Of a stretch of DNA of 64,000 nt, positions 33,349-42,277 are shown in pieces. A program made the translations under genes and the position numbers. How positions within the stretch are numbered: the first letter of the stretch is position 1; each line of letters opens with the position of its first letter. Origin of the DNA: Mycobacterium sp. 1245111.1 (GTDB lineage Bacteria > Actinomycetota > Actinomycetes > Mycobacteriales > Mycobacteriaceae); assembly GCF_001673405.1 (NCBI RefSeq), contig NZ_LZLV01000020.1, positions 62,001-126,000 on the forward strand. Reading direction: 5' to 3'. The notes beneath the pieces were generated by a model. That model was given only the letters and a program-made list of their open reading frames with translations, was not told the origin of the DNA and did not search any database.

Positions 33349-33965
33349 CCGAAACCGCGCCCGCCGCCCGAGGTGGTTTTCCCGACGTCAAACCGGTCGA
33401 GGACGCGCCACCGGAACTGGGCCGATTCGTGACGGCGCTGCGCCGGCTGCAGGATCTGACCGTCTCCACCAACCCTGGCGGCCCACTGTGGGCCGACGCG
33501 ACGGCGCACCTCGAGAGCGCGTGCGCGCTGCTGGACGGCCATCAGGTTCCCGAGACCGACGCGGTCGCTGGCCGCGTGTTGAGCGAACCTGGACTGGCCC
33601 ATCCGCTGCTGCCGCCGTGGAGTGTGACCGACTCGGGAACCGACGGCGTGACTATGGCCGGGCACTTCACCGATGCACACGTGGGCGGCAATCGAGCCGT
33701 GCACGGCGGCATGATTCCGCTGCTGTACGACTGGCTGTTCGGGATGACTGTGACCGCCGGAAACATCCGGCCGACCCGAACCGCATACCTGCACGTCGAC
33801 TACCGCAAGGTCACCCCGATCGACGAGCCGCTGCAGGCTCGGGCGGCGATCACCAAGGTCGACGACCGCAAGGTTTTCATAGAGGCTACTATGACATCGG
33901 CCGACGGCGATGTCCTCAGCGAAGCCAACGGCCTGATGGTTCGCTTGCTCCCGCACCAGCCGTAA
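33345..33965 (+). CDS. Hotdog-fold (PaaI-type) acyl-CoA thioesterase
   Basis: A 206-residue hotdog protein with an N-terminal extension of about 100 residues and the catalytic helix region NRAVHGGMIPLLYDWLFG (HGG plus Asp) typical of PaaI-like thioesterases, followed by RTAYLHVDYRKVTPIDEPL. Releases CoA from a pathway intermediate or rescues trapped CoA. GTG start overlaps the preceding stop (GTGA). It is similar in type to the protein at 59845-60516. Confidence 0.88.
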   Translation: MTETAPAARGGFPDVKPVEDAPPELGRFVTALRRLQDLTVSTNPGGPLWADATAHLESACALLDGHQVPETDAVAGRVLSEPGLAHPLLPPWSVTDSGTDGVTMAGHFTDAHVGGNRAVHGGMIPLLYDWLFGMTVTAGNIRPTRTAYLHVDYRKVTPIDEPLQARAAITKVDDRKVFIEATMTSADGDVLSEANGLMVRLLPHQP

Positions 33966-33973
33966 GGGTCCAG

Positions 33974-35629
33974 ATGTCCGACACTGCAGTCGAATTCACC
34001 GTTCCCGACGTCACCGCCGCAGTCGCCGCGGCGATTCCAGACCGCGAGCTGATCATCCAGGGCGACAAGCGGTACACCTACGCCGAGATCATGGACCGGT
34101 CGCGCCGATTGGCCGCCTACCTGCACTCCCGTGGGCTTGGCTGTCACACCGAGCGATCGGCGCTCGACGGCCACGAGGTCGGGCAGGATCTCGTCGGCCT
34201 CTACGCCTACAACGGCAACGAATTCGTCGAGTCGTTGGTCGGTGCGTTCGCCGCGCGGGTGGCACCGTTCAACGTCAACTACCGCTACGTCAAGAGCGAG
34301 TTGCAGTATCTGCTTGCCGACTCGGGTGCGACGGCCCTGATCTACCACTCCGCGTTCGCACCGCGGGTCGCGGAAGTCTTGCCGGACCTTCCGGAGCTGC
34401 GGGTGCTGATTCAGATTGCCGACGACTCGGGCAACCCGCTGCTCTACGGCGCCGTGGACTACGAGACCGTCATCAAAGGCGAAGCTCCACGAGCCGCGGT
34501 CCAGCACTCCCCCGACGATCTGTACGTGCTCTACACCGGCGGCACGACCGGGATGCCGAAAGGTGTGCTGTGGCGGCAACACGACATCTTCATGACGTCC
34601 TTCGGTGGGCGCAATCTGATGACGGGCGAGTGCACCAATTCGCTCGACGAGATCGTGGCACGGCTGAGCGGAAGCACGCCCACGAAGCTGATGATCCTGC
34701 CGCCGCTGATTCACGGCGCTGCGCAATGGAGCGTGATGACCGCGATCACGACAGGACAGACCGTCGTGTTTCCCTCCGTCGTCGACCATTTGGACGCTGA
34801 CGACGTGGTCCGCACCATCGAACGCGAACAAGTGATGACCGTGACCGTGGTCGGCGATGCCGTGGCGCGGCCATTGGTCGCCGCGATCGAAAAGGGCATC
34901 GCCGACGTATCGTCGCTGGCAGTGGTGGCCAACGGCGGAGCGCTGCTGACGCCCTACATCAAACAACGTCTGATCGAGGTGCTGCCCAACGCCATCGTCG
35001 TCGACGGTGTGGGATCGTCGGAGACCGGCTCACAGATGAGTCACCTCTCGACGAACGGGGCCGTCTCGACCGGCACGTTCAACGCCGGACCGGACACCTT
35101 CGTCGCCGCCGAAGATCTCGGATCGCTGCTGCAGCCGGGCCACGATGGCATGGGCTGGCTCGCCCAAAGGGGTTACGTGCCACTGGGTTACAAGGGTGAC
35201 GCCAAAAAGACCGCCGCCACCTTCCCGGTGATCGACGGTGTGCGGTACGCCGTTCCGGGCGACCGGGCACGGCATCGAGACGACGGCCACATCGAACTAC
35301 TGGGCCGTGACTCGGTGACGATCAACTCCGGCGGCGAGAAGATCTTCGTCGAGGAGGTCGAAACCGCGATCGCATCGCATCCCGCCGTGACCGATGTCGT
35401 CGTCACCGGGCGCCCCAGCGAGCGGTGGGGCCAGGAAGTGGTCGCCGTCGTGGCGCTCACCCACGGCGCGCAGGTCGAGGCCGCGGAGCTAATCGACCAT
35501 GCTGCACAGACATTGGCTCGCTACAAGCTGCCGAAGGCGATCGTCTTCCGGGCCGCGATCGAGCGCAGCCCAGCCGGCAAGGCCGACTACCGGTGGGCCC
35601 GCGAACAAGCGGTCAACGAACTGCCATGA
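33974..35629 (+). CDS. Acyl-CoA synthetase (FadD-like, steroid/terpenoid cluster type)
   Basis: A 551-residue ANL ligase with the motif LYTGGTTGMPKGVLWR, DGVGSSETGSQM, the hinge LLGRDSVTINSGGEKIFVEEVE and the terminal NGKADYRWA-like lysine (SPAGKADYRW). The form TGGTTGMPKGVLWRQ is typical of FadD19/FadD3-like ligases in mycobacterial steroid clusters and is shared with the protein at 53284-54909. ATG 33974 is the first start; the frame upstream is antisense-like junk. It precedes a SnoaL-like gene by a 4-nt overlap. The substrate is unknown. Confidence 0.92.
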   Translation: MSDTAVEFTVPDVTAAVAAAIPDRELIIQGDKRYTYAEIMDRSRRLAAYLHSRGLGCHTERSALDGHEVGQDLVGLYAYNGNEFVESLVGAFAARVAPFNVNYRYVKSELQYLLADSGATALIYHSAFAPRVAEVLPDLPELRVLIQIADDSGNPLLYGAVDYETVIKGEAPRAAVQHSPDDLYVLYTGGTTGMPKGVLWRQHDIFMTSFGGRNLMTGECTNSLDEIVARLSGSTPTKLMILPPLIHGAAQWSVMTAITTGQTVVFPSVVDHLDADDVVRTIEREQVMTVTVVGDAVARPLVAAIEKGIADVSSLAVVANGGALLTPYIKQRLIEVLPNAIVVDGVGSSETGSQMSHLSTNGAVSTGTFNAGPDTFVAAEDLGSLLQPGHDGMGWLAQRGYVPLGYKGDAKKTAATFPVIDGVRYAVPGDRARHRDDGHIELLGRDSVTINSGGEKIFVEEVETAIASHPAVTDVVVTGRPSERWGQEVVAVVALTHGAQVEAAELIDHAAQTLARYKLPKAIVFRAAIERSPAGKADYRWAREQAVNELP

Positions 35630-36006
35630 GCGACGACGAGGTACGGGCCGCGCTGCAGCGCCACTGGGATGCCTCTGACGTCAACGACTTCGACACCGAG
35701 CATGAAATCTACCGCGACGATGCGGTTCTCGAGTATCCACAGTCGGGCGAGCGCATCAGAGGCCGTAGCAACATCCAGGCCTCCCGTACCGCCCAGCCAA
35801 ACCTCAAGCGCTTCACCGTGACATGCATGCGCGGTAGCGGCGACCTATGGGTCAGCGAACTGGTGATGACTTATGACGGAAAGCCCTCGTACGTGGTCAG
35901 CATCATGGAGTTCGAAGCGGGGCACGTCATCCGCGAATCGCAATATTTCGGCGACCCGTTCGAACCTGGGCCGTCTCGCGCTCAGTGGGTCGAGCCGATG
36001 GACTGA
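35626..36006 (+). CDS. SnoaL/NTF2-like protein
   Basis: A 126-residue protein of the NTF2/SnoaL fold: EVRAALQRHWDASDVNDFDTEHEIYRDDAVLEYPQSGERIRG (in parts), then SELVMTYDGKPSYVVSIMEF and ESQYFGDPF. It is the intact member of the three SnoaL-like genes in the window and has normal strand content. ATG overlaps the acyl-CoA synthetase stop (ATGA). Its 3' end overlaps the convergent P450 gene by 25 nt. Possibly a hydratase, isomerase or binding protein. Confidence 0.82.
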   Translation: MSDDEVRAALQRHWDASDVNDFDTEHEIYRDDAVLEYPQSGERIRGRSNIQASRTAQPNLKRFTVTCMRGSGDLWVSELVMTYDGKPSYVVSIMEFEAGHVIRESQYFGDPFEPGPSRAQWVEPMD

Positions 36007-37307
36007 GCCGCACCCAGCGCTACCGGCAGGTATGTGAGCCCATGTAATCCGATGGTGCGGTTGAAGATCGGGTCGCCGGCCAGCGTCAGGTGTGGATAGC
36101 GCTCGAATAGCGACTGCAGGCCGACGTGCAGTTCCATCCGCGCCAGCGCCGCGCCCAGGCAGACGTGGAGGCCCGTGCCGAAGCTGATGTGCTCGCGAGC
36201 ATTGGCCCGGGTCACATCGAACACGTCGGGATCCGCGAAAACTGCGGGATCGCGATTGGCTCCACCTGCCAACAGGAAAATGGGCTCGTCTTTCCGAACC
36301 GAATACCCTTGAATGTCAAGGTCTTCGGTAGCGATCCGCGGCACCAATTGACCCGCCGTGTCGTAGCGAAGGATCTCCTCGACTGCGTTAGGCCAGCCGT
36401 CCGGGTCGGCCGACAAGGTAGCCAACTGGTCAGGATGACGGATCAGCGCAACGATGGCCTTGCTCATGACATGCGCAGTGGTGACGAAGCCCGCGCCGAG
36501 AAGTAGGCCCGCGAGTCCCCTCAACTCAGCTTCGGTTAAGTCTCCGCTTCGTACGACGTCGGACATGATGCTGTCGGCGGTGCGGTCGTTTCTAAGCCGC
36601 TCGACATGCTCACCGAGGTACTCATCGAACTCGCGCATAATGGCTGTGCCAGAACGAAAGTCGCGCCACGATGCGGACGTCGTTCCGATCATGTTCGATA
36701 TCGTCCCGGCGACTTCCTGGAGGTAGGGCGCCTCGCCAGGCGGTACTCCCATCATCTCGGCGATGATCGCGAGCGGAATCTGCGAGGTGTATTCGGCAAC
36801 GAGATCGCAGTCGGTGCGGCCTTCCAGGCGGCGAAGTAACTCGTCGACCACCTCGTGAACGCGGGCACGGAGTCCGTCCAACGCTCGCGGCGTGAACGCC
36901 CGCGACACTGGCCGACGAAGCCGCGTGTGCTCGGGCGGATCGCTGACCAGCAGCGACGGCGGTTCGAGCGGATTGAGCACATTGGGATTGGTCTTAGCCA
37001 GCATCCACTGGACCGCACGAAACACCGATCGATCTTGGGGTTTGAGCGTCCTGAACCGCCCGTCGCGCAGCACTTCGCGCACGATCTGCGCGTCAGCGGT
37101 CACCCAACCGCTGAGACTGGTAACGCGCGACATTCGTCCGCGCCGCCGAATCTGCTCGATCAGCGGATAAATATCGTCGACGGGACGGATGTCGATGGTG
37201 ATCAGCTGCGCGAGCGGGTCGCCCCGTCGCCCCAGCACGCTGAGCATCGCGCGGGACGGCGCATACCCCAGCGCCCAATGGGTCCAATTCCGAACCGGCA
37301 CGCCCAT
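35982..37307 (-). CDS. Cytochrome P450 with non-canonical I-helix (tandem copy 1)
   Basis: A 441-residue P450. The heme loop is FGTGLHVCLG (Cys about residue 383) and the K-helix is EEILRYD (ExxR). The I-helix reads LLGAGFVTTAHV: the acidic residue of the usual AGxDTT or AGxETT is Val. The leader GGGAGTGTGGGCA before the ATG is the same as in the neighbouring copy at 37343, and the proteins align along their length (THWALGY, IDDIYPLIEQ-like, SRAFTPRALD, NAVEEILRYDT). A tandem duplication is the simplest explanation. No TACNGTA operator lies upstream. Confidence 0.93.
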   Translation of the reverse strand: MGVPVRNWTHWALGYAPSRAMLSVLGRRGDPLAQLITIDIRPVDDIYPLIEQIRRRGRMSRVTSLSGWVTADAQIVREVLRDGRFRTLKPQDRSVFRAVQWMLAKTNPNVLNPLEPPSLLVSDPPEHTRLRRPVSRAFTPRALDGLRARVHEVVDELLRRLEGRTDCDLVAEYTSQIPLAIIAEMMGVPPGEAPYLQEVAGTISNMIGTTSASWRDFRSGTAIMREFDEYLGEHVERLRNDRTADSIMSDVVRSGDLTEAELRGLAGLLLGAGFVTTAHVMSKAIVALIRHPDQLATLSADPDGWPNAVEEILRYDTAGQLVPRIATEDLDIQGYSVRKDEPIFLLAGGANRDPAVFADPDVFDVTRANAREHISFGTGLHVCLGAALARMELHVGLQSLFERYPHLTLAGDPIFNRTIGLHGLTYLPVALGAAQSIGSTH

Positions 37308-37342
37308 GTGCCCACACTCCCGACGATCGGTTGTGGTCGAGC

Positions 37343-38641
37343 TTAGGTCGCTCGCAGCGAGACCGGTAGGTGTTTAAGTCCGTGTAATCCAATGATGTTG
37401 TTATAGGTGGGTTTGCCGGCGAGGGTCAACTGTGGGAAGCGCTCGAACAGAGCCTGCAGCCCAATCTGGACTTCCATCCGTCCGAGGGCGGCGCCCAAGC
37501 AGGTGTGCACACCGGTACCGAACGTGAGGTGGTCGCGGGCGTTGGAACGGGTGGTGTCGAAGGTGTTCGGGTCGTCGAAGACCGCCGGATCCCGGTTGGC
37601 CCCGCCGTACATGATGAATACGGCCTCGCCAGCTCGGATCGAATACCCTTCGATTTCAAGGTCTTTCGCCGTGACCCGCGGTACGAATTGGACCGGGGTG
37701 TCGTAGCGCAGGATTTCCTCGACGGCGTTGGGCCATCCCTCGGGGTTCGCGCACAGCGCGGCGAGCTGGTCCCGGTGACGGGTGAGCACAATGACGGCCT
37801 TGCCCAAAATATGTGTCGTGGTGATGAACCCGGCACCAAAGAGCAGCGCGGCGAGCATTTTGAGCTCGTCCATAGTCAGATCGCTGTCGCGGATGAGGTC
37901 GGACATGATGCTATCGCCGCCGCTGACCCGTAGTCGCTCGATGTGCTTTCCGACGTATCCTTCGAATTCACGCAACACAGTGATGCCGGAGCGGTAATTC
38001 CGCCACGATGCGCCCACGGTGCCAAGCAAACTCGTTGCGGTCTCCGCTACTTGGAGAAGGTAGGCCGTGTCGTGGCGTGGCATCCCCATCAATTCGGCGA
38101 TCACCGCGACCGGGATCTGGGAGGCGTACTCGGCGACCAGATCACACTCAGCCCGGCCTTCCAGGTCGTCGAGCAGCCCGTTGGCGAGGTCGTGAATACG
38201 TGCGCGAAGTCGATCCAGCGCCCGTGGCGTGAATGCCCGCGTCACCGGCTGCCGTAGCCGGGCGTGGTCGGGCGGATCGGTGACCAGCATCGAGGGCGGC
38301 TCGATCGGATTCATCACGCCGGGGTCGGTCTTGGCAAGGATCCATTGGCCGAGCCGAAACGGTGACCGATCGCTGGGTTTCGCGGTCCTGATCCGGCTGT
38401 CGCGCAGCACCTCGCGAAGGATCTGCATGTCGGTACTGACCCAGCCGGCTCCCGGTACGCGAGACATGCGCCCGCGCGCGCGAACCTGCTCGATAAGCGG
38501 GTAGATGTCGTCGACCGGGTTGCTGTCGATGGTCAGCAGTTTGGCCATCGGGTCATCCTGTCGTGCCAGCAGTTTCAGCATCGTGCGCGGAAGGCCATAG
38601 CCTGCCGCCCAATGCGTCAGGTCCCGGACCGGCAGGTCCAT
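37343..38641 (-). CDS. Cytochrome P450 with non-canonical I-helix (tandem copy 2)
   Basis: A 432-residue P450, paralogue of its neighbour. Heme loop FGTGVHTCLG (Cys about 381), K-helix EEILRYDT (ExxR), I-helix LFGAGFITTTHI, again lacking the acidic residue (Ile). ATG 38641 (MDLPVRDL) follows GGGAG 9 nt upstream; the longer frame to 38845 runs into the divergent gene at 38715. First gene of a two-gene P450 unit. Loss of the acid in both copies suggests a family trait, such as altered oxygen activation, not random decay. Confidence 0.93.
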   Translation of the reverse strand: MDLPVRDLTHWAAGYGLPRTMLKLLARQDDPMAKLLTIDSNPVDDIYPLIEQVRARGRMSRVPGAGWVSTDMQILREVLRDSRIRTAKPSDRSPFRLGQWILAKTDPGVMNPIEPPSMLVTDPPDHARLRQPVTRAFTPRALDRLRARIHDLANGLLDDLEGRAECDLVAEYASQIPVAVIAELMGMPRHDTAYLLQVAETATSLLGTVGASWRNYRSGITVLREFEGYVGKHIERLRVSGGDSIMSDLIRDSDLTMDELKMLAALLFGAGFITTTHILGKAVIVLTRHRDQLAALCANPEGWPNAVEEILRYDTPVQFVPRVTAKDLEIEGYSIRAGEAVFIMYGGANRDPAVFDDPNTFDTTRSNARDHLTFGTGVHTCLGAALGRMEVQIGLQALFERFPQLTLAGKPTYNNIIGLHGLKHLPVSLRAT

Positions 38642-38714
38642 CTGCCCACACTCCCTGTCAATCGACTGCGTAAGAGCCCGAGGGCCTGCGCTGAACGGGT
38701 CTACTCTCGTCATT

Positions 38715-39251
38715 ATGTTTGCAGCGTTCGGATTCGAAACCATGGGCGTGGTGGTGGGAGACATGTTCTTTGTCGACCCGACACCGAACGAAGGCCAGGA
38801 AACCCCGGAGCGCGGTGTCCGATTGGAACTGCGTCTGGTCGACAAGGGCGAGCCGCAGGGTTCGATTTACGCGGGCGTGCCTATCTCGCTGGCCCGCCCG
38901 GTGTGGCGGGTCGACCTGTTCGGGTCGACGGCGAGCCCACCCGGGACGCTGGACCGGGCCCATCACCACCCGAAATTCAGCGGTTGGGAGCCGGGTCGCC
39001 GCAATTTCGTTCCCGAGCTGTCGGCCGATCCGGTGTCGTGGCTCGCCAATGAGCTCGCCCACCCCGACGCGGTGCTGAGCCGCGCCGGTGTCGACCCGGA
39101 CGACGTCAGCGAGGCCGACAAGGCCGGGCTGGCCGCGTCGGCCCCGGACATCGTCGCCGCAGTGAAGCGGATGTTGGACGGCGTGCGGAACGGCGAGTTG
39201 GCTCCCGAGCCCGCCGAGCCCGTCGCGGCAGCGCGCACCGGCTGGCTCTAA
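38715..39251 (+). CDS. Conserved hypothetical protein
   Basis: A 178-residue soluble protein with no signal peptide or membrane segment. Characteristic stretches are FETMGVVVGDMFFVDPTPNE, APV-like SLARPVWRVDLFGSTAS, and HHHPKFSGWEPGRR, followed by an acidic helical C-terminus. I do not recognise a functional domain; it looks like a conserved actinobacterial protein. It is divergent from the P450 pair with 73 nt between them, and its start ATG follows a short AT-rich stretch (CTACTCTCGTCATT). Its link to the P450s is unknown. Confidence 0.75.
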   Translation: MFAAFGFETMGVVVGDMFFVDPTPNEGQETPERGVRLELRLVDKGEPQGSIYAGVPISLARPVWRVDLFGSTASPPGTLDRAHHHPKFSGWEPGRRNFVPELSADPVSWLANELAHPDAVLSRAGVDPDDVSEADKAGLAASAPDIVAAVKRMLDGVRNGELAPEPAEPVAAARTGWL

Positions 39252-39330
39252 CCGCGGTCCCGTATAGGCCGTCACTGAAGTCGGTGAGGCTGAGGCGGCC
39301 GCGTCCGGTTACGTCTGCAGTAGGTCATTT

Positions 39331-39348
39331 ATGGGGAGAATTCCCCAT
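39331..39348. promoter_or_regulatory. Short palindrome ATGGGGA-N4-TCCCCAT
   Basis: A perfect 7-bp inverted repeat in the 242-nt gap between the hypothetical gene 38715 and the small membrane protein at 39494. A similar but less perfect element, ATGGGGAAAGTTCCCT, occurs at 42348-42363 in front of the secreted-protein genes. It could be an operator or part of a transcript structure; the short arms leave chance possible. Confidence 0.35.
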
Positions 39349-39493
39349 GATTTTGAGGGCTGCGGTCCAGCACACTTTTTATCGAGCGCAGTGCATCTGC
39401 AGGTCCGTAGGGATGAGCGGTGATCGCGATGTGGATGCCTATCGCACCCCCCGCGATGAATTGCGGAACGCGTACCGAAGAAGGAGTAACCGA

Positions 39494-39781
39494 GTGAAGA
39501 TCATTCCCCGTCGCGTCGCACAGCACATCGATCGTGTGGATCGCCAACGCAGTCTGGTGATCGGGATTAGCTGCGGACTGCTCGCCTTCTGGTCGCTCTA
39601 CCGTGTGATGTGGTCGATCTACCTCTCGATGAGCTACAACGTTCTATTCGGCTCGTTGGTATTCCAGATCGTCTTGTGGGGTGTCATCGGAATAGTCGCG
39701 GCCATCGCCGCCACCGGATTTCTGACCCGGTATGCGAAGACTCCGACGGTGGACGAGACAAGCGAAACCCGCCAACTATGA
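39494..39781 (+). CDS. Small two-pass membrane protein, unknown function
   Basis: A 95-residue protein. GTG 39494 is chosen because AAGGAG lies 7 nt upstream; an ATG at 39347 in frame would add residues but with no ribosome site. The N-terminus is basic (KIIPRRVAQHIDRVDRQR), followed by two hydrophobic segments at about 20-40 and 50-78. It is coupled by ATGA to the next gene. No recognisable domain. Confidence 0.65.
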   Translation: MKIIPRRVAQHIDRVDRQRSLVIGISCGLLAFWSLYRVMWSIYLSMSYNVLFGSLVFQIVLWGVIGIVAAIAATGFLTRYAKTPTVDETSETRQL

Positions 39782-40422
39782 ATCGACACCCCCACGCAGT
39801 GGGCGCCGAAGGTGGCAGGCAGTCAGCGGCCGGCGCGCCACGGCCATCAGTCGGAGCTACTCGGTGTGTGCTGACAGAGCTTCCACGGCTCGGCAGCTCG
39901 GAGCCGCCCAAACCGGTCCTCGCGATCGAAGTGGATCACCACACGATCCGCGTGCTAGACGTCGACACTAATGTCCTCGTCGCGTCGACGTCGCTTGCGG
40001 AGGTGACGTCGACGCCGGCAGAACATGGCGGGATCCCGGTGTTGGTGTTGCGTGGTCCAGGTTTACCTACCCTGATCATTCGACCGCACGGCGGTGCCGG
40101 CACGTGGCGAAGAAGCGCCCGGACGCAGCAGCCGAATTACTTGGCCACCGACACGGAGTGGCTCGGTTTGGCTGACAGATTGGACCTGGCCTCCGACCTA
40201 GTAGATGAGTTCACGCCGCATACCCTGGGCGAGCACATTACGGCCTTCGTTGCCGAGTTCTATGCAGAAAACCCGTGGACATGGCGCGCCCCCTTGATGT
40301 TTGGGGTGGTGGCGTTGGTCGTGGCTGCGTGTGCGCCCTCGGGGGCTCCCGTGGCGCTCGCGATTGGTTTAGCGTTCCTGGGCATAGCGCTGCTTGCCTG
40401 GCGTTTCAAGTGGCGCTTTTGA
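39778..40422 (+). CDS. Membrane-anchored hypothetical protein
   Basis: A 214-residue protein whose N-terminal about 160 residues are soluble with short beta-rich stretches (VLAIEVDHHTIRVLDVDTNV, GIPVLVLRGPGLPTLIIRPH) and whose C-terminus has two hydrophobic segments (LMFGVVALVVAACAPSG and ALAIGLAFLGIALLAWRF). Probably cytoplasmic domain anchored by a C-terminal hairpin. ATGA overlap with the gene before. No known family recognised. The 274-nt gap to the next gene (40423-40696) holds nothing clear beyond a weak GGGG-N6-CCCC hairpin. Confidence 0.62.
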   Translation: MNRHPHAVGAEGGRQSAAGAPRPSVGATRCVLTELPRLGSSEPPKPVLAIEVDHHTIRVLDVDTNVLVASTSLAEVTSTPAEHGGIPVLVLRGPGLPTLIIRPHGGAGTWRRSARTQQPNYLATDTEWLGLADRLDLASDLVDEFTPHTLGEHITAFVAEFYAENPWTWRAPLMFGVVALVVAACAPSGAPVALAIGLAFLGIALLAWRFKWRF

Positions 40423-40696
40423 GGTTGGCTGCGATGAAACAACCTTCAGTAGATAAGCCTTTGCAAGCCCAGAAGATGGGGTGATCGCCCCGTAGTTTCT
40501 TCAGCCTGACTCAACCCACATTGTGATCGCACCCAGCGGGACGTCCGATTTGGCGATGGGCCGCGATCACGCTGCGCCAGCGCTCACCCATCGCCTTACG
40601 TGCCGGTAACGGCTCGAGCCCCTGCGGTGGGACGACAACCGTTCGGGCCGAGGCTAATTCGCTGAGACTCGACTCGTCATTGAAGGAACATCGCTC

Positions 40697-41590
40697 ATGC
40701 ACCTTGTCGCCCTAGCAATCTCGTCGGCCGACTCGTTGGACCAGTTCTTCGTCGAGTTGCTGCCGATGCTGTCCATTGCTCCGATCGCCATTTGGCTGTA
40801 TCTGATGCTGAAGTACCGTGATCCGAGTCTTCGCAGCCCGACCATCGCAGGTACTGCCCAAGTGTTATCGGTGAAGGTGGCGCCTTGGGTCATCGGCAAC
40901 CCAGGCAACGGCGACCGGCCATGCACCGTCGGTCTACGCGTCAGCGTGCCCGAGCGCGAGAGCTACGAGGTGAAGGTGCGGCAAAAGGTCGACAACTTCG
41001 TCTTGAGGTTGCGACTTGCGCCGGGAGCGACCGTGCCGGTGGAGGTCGACGCGCGCAACCCGCAGCGCGTACGGATCGACTTCAAACGTTGGAGTTCAGC
41101 GGCGACGGGCACCCTAGGAGCCCCACGGATCGTGGTCAATGGTGCGCCGATCGTCGTCACAAGCGAGCCGGCATACCCGAACGATCAGGCGTCGACTCCG
41201 CCCGCTGACCTGGACACCATGACACACGCTTACGCGAGCAATCCCACGGCGGTGCCGGTCATTTCGGCGGCCGATCTGATCGCCCACGGTCAACGAGTAT
41301 CGGCTGTCCTCAAGTCGTTCGCCCCAACCGGGACTACTCCTCGAAGCCTCCACAGAACCCCGAGCCGACCTGAACTCCTCGACGCGCCGCACTATGTTTT
41401 CGAGGTCGAATTACATGTGCCGAACCTGCCTGCGATCACCGCACGTTCCGTGCAGGCTGTTCCGGTCGCACAGGTCCCACAGTTGTTCCTGGGGAAACAA
41501 CTGCCCTGCGTAGTCGACCCCTGCGACCCCAGTCGCCGCTGGGCCATCGACTGGGCACAGCTACCAACGCCGCCTGACTCGCGATACTGA
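40697..41590 (+). CDS. Hypothetical protein with one N-terminal transmembrane segment
   Basis: A 297-residue protein. Residues about 18-40 (VELLPMLSIAPIAIWLYLML) are a membrane segment, then a beta-rich soluble part containing AGTAQVLSV, TVGLRVSVPERESYEVKV, and LAPGATVPVEVDARNP, which suggests repeated small beta domains. A second such region follows (VFEVELHVPNLPAITA, LGKQLPCVVDPCDPS). GAAGGA is 10 nt upstream of ATG. The internal repetition hints at a duplicated DUF3592-like domain, but this is an inference. Confidence 0.65.
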   Translation: MHLVALAISSADSLDQFFVELLPMLSIAPIAIWLYLMLKYRDPSLRSPTIAGTAQVLSVKVAPWVIGNPGNGDRPCTVGLRVSVPERESYEVKVRQKVDNFVLRLRLAPGATVPVEVDARNPQRVRIDFKRWSSAATGTLGAPRIVVNGAPIVVTSEPAYPNDQASTPPADLDTMTHAYASNPTAVPVISAADLIAHGQRVSAVLKSFAPTGTTPRSLHRTPSRPELLDAPHYVFEVELHVPNLPAITARSVQAVPVAQVPQLFLGKQLPCVVDPCDPSRRWAIDWAQLPTPPDSRY

Positions 41591-41719
41591 TTCGCAACGC
41601 ACCCTCTGGATCGTTGTGGCTCTATGCCAGAACTCGCCAGCCTGCTGAGGTCACTAGCTGGTACACCTAGGCGGCACTGTCTGGTCAGCGCACTACCGGG
41701 TTTCTTGAAGTCACACCGT

Positions 41720-42277
41720 TCAGATCGGGAACAGAGCCTCGGTAACGCCGAGGATGAATGCGTTCGGCGCGTCGACCCAGAGCGAATTGAATCCGGCGAC
41801 CTCGAGCAGTTCGGCGGCAGGAAGGTCGCCTGCGGTCATCAGGTTGACGGCCTGCATGAAGTCGATGTTGGCCGTGTTGGTGAAGCCCTGAACCTCTGTG
41901 AGGGTGGACGCCCAGTCTAAGGGAATGCCGACTTGGCCAATTTCGATCGGCCCATTCACAGCGGTGTTGGAAAGCGCGTCTATCGAATCGACAAAGATGT
42001 TTTCTTCCGGCGCGATCAGCAGGTTCTCGAGGCCGGGCAGAGCGTTGTATGCGCCCAATGTCACATCGCCGATAGAGAAGTAGGACTGAGCCGCGTCTAG
42101 ATAGGAATCGCCGGCTGCGACGGCGAACTGGACATTGTTCAGCAGGTCACCGAGGGGGTCGTCGGCGTGGGCGATGGGCGCTATAGCCAGTTCGCTCAGC
42201 GCCCAGAGAGTCAGGCCGGCGGTTGCGGCGGCGACGGCGCCGAGACGCTTGGTGCGCCGATCAATTCTGTGGCCCAT
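41720..42277 (-). CDS. Secreted hypothetical protein
   Basis: A 185-residue protein with a Sec-type signal peptide: basic start (MGHRIDRRTKRLG), hydrophobic core (AVAAATAGLTLWALSELAIA), cleavage after AHA before DDPLG. The mature part is acidic and helical, with IAPEENIFVDSIDALSN. A similar PDQNLFQASEAF stretch is present in the protein at 42933, so the two may be distant relatives. ATG 42277 is supported by GGAGGGG 7 nt upstream. Function unknown; probably an exported mycobacterial cell-envelope protein. Confidence 0.7.
   Translation of the reverse strand: MGHRIDRRTKRLGAVAAATAGLTLWALSELAIAPIAHADDPLGDLLNNVQFAVAAGDSYLDAAQSYFSIGDVTLGAYNALPGLENLLIAPEENIFVDSIDALSNTAVNGPIEIGQVGIPLDWASTLTEVQGFTNTANIDFMQAVNLMTAGDLPAAELLEVAGFNSLWVDAPNAFILGVTEALFPI

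Noticed and set aside
40485..40500. GGGG-N6-CCCC hairpin after the gene at 39778
   Set aside because: Only four pairs and no U-run, too weak to call a terminator.
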